64,000 nt of DNA, taken from Gammaproteobacteria bacterium. GTDB taxonomy: Bacteria; Pseudomonadota; Gammaproteobacteria; Pseudomonadales; Pseudohongiellaceae. Under the pieces are notes generated by a model. The model was not told the origin of the DNA and made no database searches. It worked only from the letters and a program-made list of their open reading frames with translations. The position numbers and the translations under genes are program-made. Each line of letters opens with the position of its first letter. Position 1 is the first letter of the stretch. The stretch covers positions 62,001 to 126,000 of the forward strand of contig JAJFKE010000011.1 in assembly GCA_021773355.1 (NCBI GenBank). Reading direction: 5' to 3'. Below, in pieces: positions 10,046 to 18,023 of the stretch.

Positions 10046-11947
10046 CTAATCCTTTGGCAATGACAGCGTAAGCACCCTCGCGTCTTGCCCACCACCCAAG
10101 GCCAGCGAAATGTATTGTTTGCCATCTACCGAGTAAGTCATGGGTGTGCCTTGAGGAGGTAGAGGTAGCTCCTCTTCGTGAACAATCTCTCCAGTCGCCT
10201 TGTCAAAGGCTCTAAGCAAATTTCGGTCACCATCTGTTTGAGCAATAAAAAGTAAAGTCTTGGTCAACAAAGGACCAGTTCTACTCTGGCTGCCCACTGG
10301 ACCTGGGTCGAGTATTCCCATATCGATTATCTGTTGACGAATCCCTTCACCATGAGGAACCATCCATTCATGCTCGCCAGTATTTAGATTTATCGCGGTA
10401 ATTCGACTATAGGGTGGTTTGGTGAGTGGCAAGCCCTGCGGACCACCTACTGACCTCGGACCACCTCTTACATAGCCCAGATCTGAACGTTGAGGGCTAG
10501 ACTCTCGCAGCTGAACTACAATTGGCGCGGAAGCTGACGGTATGTAATACAGTCCGGTATCCGGGTCGAATGCTGCACCATGCCACTCGCCTCCTCCGCC
10601 CCAGCCAGGAAATTGTATAGCTCCACGTAACGAGGGTGGAGTAAATAACGGACCATAGTCATAGATTTCTATATTTTGCAGCGCTTCTCGACGTAATTCT
10701 GGACTAAAATCAATAAGTGTTTCGTCAGATATCCCCTGTGGTTCGAATGCTGCCGGTTTGGTCGGGAATGGCTGTGTTAGAGATAGCGATTCACCAGGCA
10801 CACTGCTTTGAGGAACCGCTCTTTCTTCAATTGGCCAAACCGGTTCGCCAGTAATTCGATCGAATACATAGGTGAAGCCTTGTTTAGAAATTGCGGCAAC
10901 CGCTTTAATTGCCCTGCCATCGACAGTGATATCTACGAGCGTCGGCGCTGCAGGAAGGTCATAGTCCCAAACACCGTGATGAACCATCTGAAAATGCCAC
11001 AGCAACTCGCCATCTTCGGCTCGAACCGCGACCAAACTCTCAGCAAATAAATTGTCACCCTTGCGCAGGCCGCCATACCAATCATTGGTTGGGGTGCCTA
11101 TAGGAATGTAAACGATTCCGAGCTCATCATCGGAACTCATGATGGTCCAGGAATTGGTGTTACCTGAGTATTCCCATGACCCATCCTCCCAAGTCTCATT
11201 GCCAAATTCGCCCGCCTGCGGAATCGTCTTGAACATCCACTCAAGTTCGCCAGTGACAGGATTAAATGCTCTCACATGGCCCGGGGGCATCTCCTTAGTT
11301 CGGCCACCATCAAGAACAATGGAATTAACCACTACTCTGTTATTGGTAACCAGTGGAGGTGAAACAACGCCGTATTGTGTCTTGTCGATTTCCCGGCCCA
11401 ATCCCAACGACAAATCTATCCTGCCGTTGTTTCCAAAATCTGTATCAGGCTCTCCTGTTTCGGCATCGATTGACCATAACTTGGAATCATTCGTTGCAAA
11501 GAATATCCGTTGCTCACCATCTGCTTCCCAGTAAGCAACACCTCGCGTGTTATAACCCAGATTTGTCGGCCGCCCTGCTTCCCAGGCTCTAGTGTCAAAT
11601 ATCCACTTTTCATCACCGCTGGCCGCATCAAGAGCAGCGATTCTGCCAAAAGATGTCGGTATGTACATGGTGGTACCCACTACGATTGGCGTTGCTTTGT
11701 AGCCGGCAGGAGCGGCCCCGGCGTTATCATTAGCAACGTTATCTGCCACTGTCGCATTGTCGACACTCTCCCAAACCCAAGTACTCTCCAGACGATTAAC
11801 ATTGCTGGCATTAATTTGATCAAGCGTCGAATATTTTTGCGAACCGTTATCGCCACCATAGCTGGGCCAATCGGCCGCCTCACTACTGATGGAAACAAGG
11901 ATAGGTAAAGCGGAAAAGCTTAAAAATCGAGTAAATCGTGACAACAT
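10046..11947 (-). CDS. PQQ-dependent (quinoprotein) dehydrogenase, exported
   Basis: Start placed at internal ATG with signal peptide MLSRFTRFLSFSALPILVSISSEAADWPSYGGDNGSQKYSTLDQIN; repeated PQQ beta-propeller motifs (AALDAASGDEKWIFDT). Track ORF extends to 12049. Confidence 0.87.
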   Translation of the reverse strand: MLSRFTRFLSFSALPILVSISSEAADWPSYGGDNGSQKYSTLDQINASNVNRLESTWVWESVDNATVADNVANDNAGAAPAGYKATPIVVGTTMYIPTSFGRIAALDAASGDEKWIFDTRAWEAGRPTNLGYNTRGVAYWEADGEQRIFFATNDSKLWSIDAETGEPDTDFGNNGRIDLSLGLGREIDKTQYGVVSPPLVTNNRVVVNSIVLDGGRTKEMPPGHVRAFNPVTGELEWMFKTIPQAGEFGNETWEDGSWEYSGNTNSWTIMSSDDELGIVYIPIGTPTNDWYGGLRKGDNLFAESLVAVRAEDGELLWHFQMVHHGVWDYDLPAAPTLVDITVDGRAIKAVAAISKQGFTYVFDRITGEPVWPIEERAVPQSSVPGESLSLTQPFPTKPAAFEPQGISDETLIDFSPELRREALQNIEIYDYGPLFTPPSLRGAIQFPGWGGGGEWHGAAFDPDTGLYYIPSASAPIVVQLRESSPQRSDLGYVRGGPRSVGGPQGLPLTKPPYSRITAINLNTGEHEWMVPHGEGIRQQIIDMGILDPGPVGSQSRTGPLLTKTLLFIAQTDGDRNLLRAFDKATGEIVHEEELPLPPQGTPMTYSVDGKQYISLALGGGQDARVLTLSLPKD

Positions 11948-12087
11948 GATGCCTCCGCGGCAAAAGAATTTTCGTAGTACTGATACTACATTATGGTCGC
12001 CGATTGGCAATACCGAATAGCATTGAATGAGATATAAGGAGGGATTCACAGCGATCTATTGAAATCCTGTTATTAGCCGCACAAGCG

Positions 12088-12213
12088 TGGCGGTGAAGAT
12101 GGGATTGACTCAGAATTTATCTAAGATAAATTCTTCGCCCTGCGGGCGGCTTGCAGCCGTCTACGGAGCTTACGCTCCTTTCGAACCGCGAGGGATCTCA
12201 TACCTCCCTCACC
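12088..12213. repeat. Multi-hairpin module A1 embedded in tRNA-Ser-derived sequence
   Basis: ggcggtgaagatgggattGACTCAGAATTTATCTAAGATAAATTCTTCGCCCTGCGGGCGGCTTGCAGCCGTCTACGGAGCTTACGCTCC...; closely resembles 12278-12404. Confidence 0.8.
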
Positions 12214-12277
12214 TGAGCGTCATCGATCTTCAGTGTATTGAGAAGTAGATTCGTTGCATTAAGATCAGAGTAGAAAT

Positions 12278-12404
12278 TGGCGGTGAGGGAGGGATTGACT
12301 CAGAATTTATCCAAGATAAATTCTTCACCCCTACGGGGCGGCTTGCAGCCGTCTGCGGAGCTTACGCTCCTTTCGAACCGCGAGGGATCTCATACCTCCC
12401 TCAC
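12278..12404. repeat. Multi-hairpin module A2 embedded in tRNA-Ser-derived sequence
   Basis: Begins with ggcggtgagggagggatt, identical to the intact tRNA-Ser 3' end, then the hairpin module; flanking sequence also duplicated relative to the intact tRNA (about 190-bp offset). Confidence 0.82.
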
Positions 12405-12469
12405 TGGGACGTCATGTAAGTTCAGTGTACTAGGAAGTAGATTCGTCGTATTAAGATCAGAGTACAAAT

Positions 12470-12557
12470 TGGCGGTGAGGGAGGGATTCGAACCCTCGAA
12501 GCCTTACGACTTACACACTTTCCAGGCGTGCTCCTTCGGCCACTCGGACACCTCACC
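12470..12557 (-). tRNA. tRNA-Ser (GGA)
   Basis: Minus strand GGTGAGGTGTCCGAGTGGCCGAAGGAGCACGCCTGGAAAGTGTGTAAG...GGGTTCGAATCCCTCCCTCACCGCCA; anticodon loop CTGGAAA, acceptor GGTGAGG/CCTCACC, encoded CCA. Confidence 0.95.
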
Positions 12558-12618
12558 GTTATTCTTTTTGTATATTACCTGCATCTATATTGAGCCCGCT
12601 TCGCAATTTTGCAAAAGG

Positions 12619-12845
12619 GATTGACTCAGAATTTATCTCAGATAAATTCTTCGCCCTGCGGGCGGCTTTCAGCCGTCCTGCGCGCTTCGCGCTTGTGATT
12701 CAGATTTATCTCAGATAAATTCTTCGCCCTGCGGGCGGCTTTCAGCCGTCCTGCGCGCTTCGCGCTTGTGATTCAGATTTATCTCAGACAAATTCTTCGC
12801 CCTACGGGCGGCTTTCAGCCGTCTGCGGAGCTGACGCTCCTTTCG
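12619..12845. repeat. Three tandem copies (period 73-74 bp) of the multi-hairpin module
   Basis: (G)ATTCAGATTTATCTCAGATAAATTCTTCGCCCTGCGGGCGGCTTTCAGCCGTCCTGCGCGCTTCGCGCTTGT repeated; the third copy ends in the A-type GGAGCTGACGCTCC hairpin. Confidence 0.92.
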
Positions 12846-12942
12846 ATGTCGAAGCCTTACGACTTACACACTTTCCAGGCGTGCTCGTTACTCCGGGCGT
12901 CCTGCCCTCCGCCCTGCGGGTCGGCCACTCGGACACCTCACC
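12846..12942 (-). pseudogene. Disrupted tRNA-Ser(GGA) copy with insertion near the D-arm and missing 3' part
   Basis: tcgaagccttacgacttacacactttccaggcgtgctc then about 35 bp gttactccgggcgtcctgccctccgccctgcgggt then cggccactcggacacctcacc; both flanks match the intact tRNA at 12470-12557. Confidence 0.85.
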
Positions 12943-13031
12943 GTAATACTCTTTCGCAAAATAAACTTTCAAGCACCGCTCAAAAGCGGCGTAACCTTAG
13001 CTTACCATTTGTCTGAATTCAAGCTCGCCTT

Positions 13032-13850
13032 TTACTGCCTTACCGTTCGGCTACTTACTGAATCTGAAGTCACAGGGGTTGAGCTGCGGTAAACATTTAT
13101 ATCCAAGCCGCCACGGCGTAGAAAATTCATTCCGATTCTGAGCTCAGTAGGTTGACACTTCAGCATGATGTCACGAAATATGCGTTCCACGCATTCTTCG
13201 TGATAGGCCTGATGCCCTCTATAGGAAACAAGATATTGCAATAAGCCAAGCTCGTTGATCTTTTTACCGGTATAGCGCAGTTCCACGCTGGCCCAATCCG
13301 GCTGGCCGGTAACAGGGCAATTTGATTTGAATAAATCGGAATAGAGTTGTTCGTCATCGACATCGCTGCTCTCCACTGAGAGTAGCTCTGGATCAATCTG
13401 TAGCGATCCACATTCGATCTGCAAATTATCAAGTGACCTGCCTGCTCTCACTTGCGAGAATTGCATTTCTATCTCGTCGAGGAAATGAATATCCACCTTC
13501 ACCTCCGATCGACTAACACTGGATAGATCTTTTCCTACAATTTTTCGAATAGCTTCAACACTTTCATAACGTTCTTGATTCAATGAGTTCAGATAAAGCT
13601 TAACAGACTTGGACTCTACGATATTCTCTGACTCCGAATTAAAATAAAACTCGGCGATAGCGACCTGAGGCTTTCCCCTGCTATCCAGCCAGGACAATTC
13701 GTAGGCCTGCCAATGATCCAGCCCATACATAAGTACTTTCTTATCGATATCCAACAATGACCTACTAGCCCATCGCGGTATCGGATAGAGGATACCAGGT
13801 TGATATTGCTTTGGGTTCTCGGTTTGGTTTCCTAGAGGGCTTTCTGTCAT
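13032..13850 (-). CDS. queF: NADPH-dependent 7-cyano-7-deazaguanine reductase QueF
   Basis: 272 aa; SKSVKLYLNSLNQERYES, ...LFKSNCPVTGQPDWASVELRYTGKKINE, YHEECVERIF. Confidence 0.93.
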   Translation of the reverse strand: MTESPLGNQTENPKQYQPGILYPIPRWASRSLLDIDKKVLMYGLDHWQAYELSWLDSRGKPQVAIAEFYFNSESENIVESKSVKLYLNSLNQERYESVEAIRKIVGKDLSSVSRSEVKVDIHFLDEIEMQFSQVRAGRSLDNLQIECGSLQIDPELLSVESSDVDDEQLYSDLFKSNCPVTGQPDWASVELRYTGKKINELGLLQYLVSYRGHQAYHEECVERIFRDIMLKCQPTELRIGMNFLRRGGLDINVYRSSTPVTSDSVSSRTVRQ

Positions 13851-13866
13851 TTGTCTTGAATGATTA

Positions 13867-14640
13867 CTAGTTTCTTAAACCAGTTCCTTTCCTTAAGAGT
13901 ATGATGCAAGCACTGTACAAAATAACTATAAACACTCCGAGTATAAAAAATGCCCAGGTTATGTCTACGTCGGAACTCCCTAGAATACCGTATCGAAAAG
14001 TATTTACCATGTAGAAAATTGGATTCAGTGCAGATATGAATTTCCAAAAAGGAGGCAGCAACTCAACAGAGTAAAACACACCTCCGAGATAGATCAACGG
14101 AGTCAATACAAAGGTTGGGATGATCGATATATCGTCAAAGCTGTTAGCAAATAATGCATTAATGAAACCTGCAAGAGCGAAGACAATCGAAGTTAGCAGC
14201 ACCACAGCAATGGTAATGCTCAGATTTTGTATGCTTAGATCGGCGAAGAATAGCGACATAATTGTCACTATGGTACCCACTGCCAAACCTCTAGCCATCC
14301 CGCCCACAATAAACCCGGACAATATTATGTAATTGGGAACCGGTGATACCAATAACTCTTCAATACTGTGTTGGAATTTGTGGCTAAAAAAAGACGAGAC
14401 TACATTCGAATAGGAATTTTGTATGACAGACATCATTATCAGGCCCGGCACTATGAACTCCATGTATTGAAATCCACCCATTTCCCCTATGCGCCTACCT
14501 ACCAAATTTCCAAATATAACAAAGTACAACCCGATCGTTATCGCCGGAGGCACAAGCGTCTGCAACCAGATTCTAGCAAAGCGCCTTACCTCTTTGATTA
14601 CGATTGTCTCAAAAGCTATGTATTTATGATTTGCAAACAC
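13867..14640 (-). CDS. ABC transporter permease (ABC-2 / YadH type)
   Basis: 257 aa, six TM helices, GLIMMSVIQNSYSNVVSSFFSHKFQHSIEELLVSP. Confidence 0.9.
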   Translation of the reverse strand: MFANHKYIAFETIVIKEVRRFARIWLQTLVPPAITIGLYFVIFGNLVGRRIGEMGGFQYMEFIVPGLIMMSVIQNSYSNVVSSFFSHKFQHSIEELLVSPVPNYIILSGFIVGGMARGLAVGTIVTIMSLFFADLSIQNLSITIAVVLLTSIVFALAGFINALFANSFDDISIIPTFVLTPLIYLGGVFYSVELLPPFWKFISALNPIFYMVNTFRYGILGSSDVDITWAFFILGVFIVILYSACIILLRKGTGLRN

Positions 14641-14655
14641 GGCGTGGTCCTGTCT

Positions 14656-15576
14656 CTAATTCCCTTCAAGTTTGGAAAGAAATAGTTGTTCTAATCTGTT
14701 TGTCTTGTTTCTCATGCTGTCGATTTTGATTCCGCTATCGCTGAGTTTAGCAAACACATCGTTTATACTTAATCCTCCAGATACAGTCACTTCGATGCAG
14801 TTCTCATCGACGATACTATGGCTAGAGTTTTGCAGGCTAAAAACGAAACCTTTGGGTACTGGGGCGGATGTTTCTAATATATAAGTCTGAGAGTCAAGTT
14901 CCGCTAATAATTTACGCATGTTGGTATTCTCGACTATTTCCCCTTCGTCGATGATCGCTATATTTCGGCAAAGATGCTCGGCTTCTTCCAGATAATGTGT
15001 GGTAAGTATTATGGTAGTGCCGTTGTTATTTATTTCTGTCAAAAATTTCCACATAGAACGGCGCAACTCAATATCTACTCCGGCAGTGGGTTCATCAAGG
15101 ATTAATAAACGAGGTTCATGCACCAGAGCCCGCGCAATCATCAAGCGCCTTTTCATACCGCCGGAGAGGTTCCTCGATCTTTCTCCACGTTTTTCCCATA
15201 AACCCAATTTTCGCAAGTATTTTTCGCATCTTTCCCTAGCGATTCTTCGTGGCAAACCGTAATAGCCGGCTTGGGTCATTACAATATCCTGAACTTTTTC
15301 AAATTGGCTAAAATTTACTTCTTGAGGAACAATGCCGAAATCCAATTTTGTTTCAAACACATGGGTATCGACATTTTTTCCAAACACCTCTACTGAGCCG
15401 GAAGTCTTGTTTACCAAGGTGGAGATCACGCCGATGGTGGTGGACTTACCTGCGCCGTTAGGCCCCAATAAAGCAAAAAAATCACCCTGCTCTACTTCCA
15501 GTGAAATCCCCTTAAGCGCCTCGAATCCGTTGGCATAGGTTTTCGCCAGATTTTTAATGGAAATTGCTATTGTCAT
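14656..15576 (-). CDS. ABC transporter ATP-binding protein (YadG type)
   Basis: GPNGAGKSTTIG Walker A, LSGGMKRRLMIARALVHEPRLLILDEPTAGVD. Confidence 0.93.
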   Translation of the reverse strand: MTIAISIKNLAKTYANGFEALKGISLEVEQGDFFALLGPNGAGKSTTIGVISTLVNKTSGSVEVFGKNVDTHVFETKLDFGIVPQEVNFSQFEKVQDIVMTQAGYYGLPRRIARERCEKYLRKLGLWEKRGERSRNLSGGMKRRLMIARALVHEPRLLILDEPTAGVDIELRRSMWKFLTEINNNGTTIILTTHYLEEAEHLCRNIAIIDEGEIVENTNMRKLLAELDSQTYILETSAPVPKGFVFSLQNSSHSIVDENCIEVTVSGGLSINDVFAKLSDSGIKIDSMRNKTNRLEQLFLSKLEGN

Positions 15577-15742
15577 TGTGAATTGGTCTTCATGTATTAA
15601 GATTACTTGGCAATGCAGCGTAGTAACAACTAGCCTTGTAAGACAAACTGCATGGCAGCTGGAGTATGTCGATTGTCACTTCGATTAGCAACTTGATGAG
15701 CTTGTGGGCCAGCCTTGAGCCTCCGGTTTTTCCTGTCATAGA

Positions 15743-15772
15743 AATAAAAAAGCCCGGTGCTAACCGGGCTCT
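15743..15772 (-). terminator. Rho-independent terminator downstream of tRNA-Glu
   Basis: Minus strand GAGCCCGGTTAGCACCGGGCTTTTTTATT: GC-rich stem followed by T6. Confidence 0.85.
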
Positions 15773-15778
15773 CGTATT

Positions 15779-15854
<76 letters not shown>

Positions 15855-16246
15855 TTGGACTTTCTTCTGCTAATTCAAGCAGCGGGGGATTCTAAGAAGC
15901 TTGGCCTGCACAGTCAAGAGCAAAGCCTTAATATTCGGGGAATAACTTCGAATTATTAGCATATTCAAATCCAGACCGCTGATCAATGGTCATTTTAGTC
16001 AAAATTGGCCCCTGGCCAGTTCTTTGTCCCGAATTCGATGATTGAACGACGGCTCTGTTCCTGCCCTATCTTGACCCTCTATATTGTCTATGCCATCCTC
16101 AGCTTCTCGTCGTAGTCTAAGTAATAATAATTGCTAAAGAAGGTATTAGAATTTACAGACCTGAGCAAATCAGCCGATTAAATCAGGATCCTGCTAGGAA
16201 TAGAGCCTCACCATAAGGGGCTGATGAGGATACTAGGAAACCAACC

Positions 16247-16507
16247 ATGAACGAAAAGCATCAGACCAATGCCGATGATGGCAATAGCGTCAGCATTGAT
16301 CAGAAATTGATCGAAGAAGGCACGGCGCAATTGAATAGCGAGATTCAGGTGCTAGAGGCTTGGCTACTTGAGCTTGACTCATCTGATGAGGAAAACTCTG
16401 AAACCTTGGCAGCTCGAAAGTCCTATAAGGACATGCTTAGTAGCCGTAAGGAAATGCTGAGTACTTTGGCAAAACAAGCCAAACTGCAAGCCGTGAGCAG
16501 CGACTAG
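16247..16507 (+). CDS. Hypothetical small acidic helical protein
   Basis: 86 aa ORF with ATG, upstream of dUTPase. Confidence 0.55.
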   Translation: MNEKHQTNADDGNSVSIDQKLIEEGTAQLNSEIQVLEAWLLELDSSDEENSETLAARKSYKDMLSSRKEMLSTLAKQAKLQAVSSD

Positions 16508-16575
16508 GCCTCAACGCAAATCATTTACGCTGTATCACTGTTCGCCGTACCCCGTCCTCAACCACTAGAATAGAT

Positions 16576-17244
16576 GTGATCCCCATGTTGTCAGAGCAAC
16601 AGGCAAGAACCATGCTGGCTTTACAGGCAGCCATGAATACTAAAGTTGACCCAGACTGGGTTGACGCGTGCTATCCCTATTTGCGCGCAGTAGTCATTGA
16701 AGCCGCGGAAGCTATCGAGCACCACGGCTGGAAATGGTGGAAAAAGCAAGACAAGGATCTCGCTCAACTACAAATGGAGCTCATAGATATTTGGCATTTC
16801 ATTCTGTCAGAGCTGTTACTACAAAACAAAGGAGACGAGGCCGCTTGCCTAGCTGTATTACTTCAGCTGCTAGCCGAAGCTGAACAATCACCCAGCATTG
16901 AATTCGACACCAAAGTGCACGATCTGGATGCAATCGATTTACTGACACAGCTTGAACTTCTAATAGCACTTTCCGCAGGACGACGCATCCACTTGTCGGT
17001 TTTTGCCGCGATTATGAAGAACTGCGAAATGGATTGGACTGAGCTGTACTGCCAATACGTGGGCAAGAACGTACTCAATTTTTTTCGTCAGGATCACGGT
17101 TACAAACAAGGAAGCTATCAAAAAATATGGAATGGTCGCGAGGACAATGAGTACCTGGTAGATATTATGGCCCGGTTGGACGCTGAGGATGCTCAGTATC
17201 AGGACAAATTATACTCAGCTCTCGTCGCTCATTATCCTGATTGA
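16576..17244 (+). CDS. dUTP diphosphatase (dimeric, MazG/all-alpha type)
   Basis: 222 aa; EAAEAIEHHGWKWWKKQDKDLAQLQMELIDIWHFILSELL. Confidence 0.88.
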   Translation: MIPMLSEQQARTMLALQAAMNTKVDPDWVDACYPYLRAVVIEAAEAIEHHGWKWWKKQDKDLAQLQMELIDIWHFILSELLLQNKGDEAACLAVLLQLLAEAEQSPSIEFDTKVHDLDAIDLLTQLELLIALSAGRRIHLSVFAAIMKNCEMDWTELYCQYVGKNVLNFFRQDHGYKQGSYQKIWNGREDNEYLVDIMARLDAEDAQYQDKLYSALVAHYPD

Positions 17245-17264
17245 GGGAAATATCGAAGCAAGGT

Positions 17265-17846
17265 TCACTGGTAATAGGCGTTCTCTTTGACGGTATGATC
17301 TGTAACGTCCCGCACTTCTTTAAGCTGCGGAATTTGCTCTAGAAGAGTCTTCTCCACGCCGTCTTTGAGGGTCACATCGACCATACCGCAACCCTGACAT
17401 CCCCCGCCGAAGCGAAGCACCGCGACAGTTTCCTCAAACATCTCTTCGAGAGTGACATGGCCGCCATGTGCAGCAAGTCCGGGGTTAACTTCATTGTAGA
17501 GGATATAGTTCACGCGATCTTCAATTGGACTATCGTCAGAAATTTTGGGAAGGCGTGAATTTGGCGCCTTGATGGTCAGTTGACCACCCATGGAGTCCTT
17601 GGCAAAATCGACTACCGCCTCTTCTAAAAAAGGTATACTATGCTGCTCGATGAAGGCATTGAAGCCTTCATATTGTTTCACTTCGTCGTCTTCTTTTTCT
17701 TCTCCTGGCCGACAAAATGAAATGCAGGTTTCGGCTTTAGGTGTCCCTGCATCCAGAATGAAAATTCGCACTGCTATACCCTCGCAATCTTGCTTATTAA
17801 GCAGTTCTTTTAGGTATTCTTGTGCAGATTCTGTGATGTTAACCAT
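17265..17846 (-). CDS. nfuA: Fe-S biogenesis protein NfuA
   Basis: 193 aa; [16 protein letters not shown]...[25 protein letters not shown] NifU C-terminal CxxC. Confidence 0.95.
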   Translation of the reverse strand: MVNITESAQEYLKELLNKQDCEGIAVRIFILDAGTPKAETCISFCRPGEEKEDDEVKQYEGFNAFIEQHSIPFLEEAVVDFAKDSMGGQLTIKAPNSRLPKISDDSPIEDRVNYILYNEVNPGLAAHGGHVTLEEMFEETVAVLRFGGGCQGCGMVDVTLKDGVEKTLLEQIPQLKEVRDVTDHTVKENAYYQ

Positions 17847-18023
17847 ATGACTATCTCGCGCTTATGTTTGAGGCTCCGGTAATCATACTCTATTCAACGA
17901 GAAATTAGAATACCCGACTGAAACACTAGGTTATTTTAGCGATGCTCAAACAGGCAGTCTTTGCTAGAATTGACCGCTTTTTTAACCAGCTTCGGACGAG
18001 GTTTGCTAGACAGGTAAAAAGAT

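Noticed and set aside
9760-10125. 121-aa minus-strand ORF
   Set aside because: Overlaps the SRP RNA and the PQQ dehydrogenase 3' end; the translation has no protein-like features and is explained by the ncRNA
12277-12624. 115-aa plus-strand ORF, and the similar ORF at 12768-13016
   Set aside because: Translations of the hairpin repeats and antisense tRNA-Ser (both contain 'SKPYDLHTFQACS'); not coding
12619-12845. Possible CRISPR array because of regular 73-bp periodicity
   Set aside because: The full period is conserved with no variable spacers, units are strings of hairpins, and no cas genes are present
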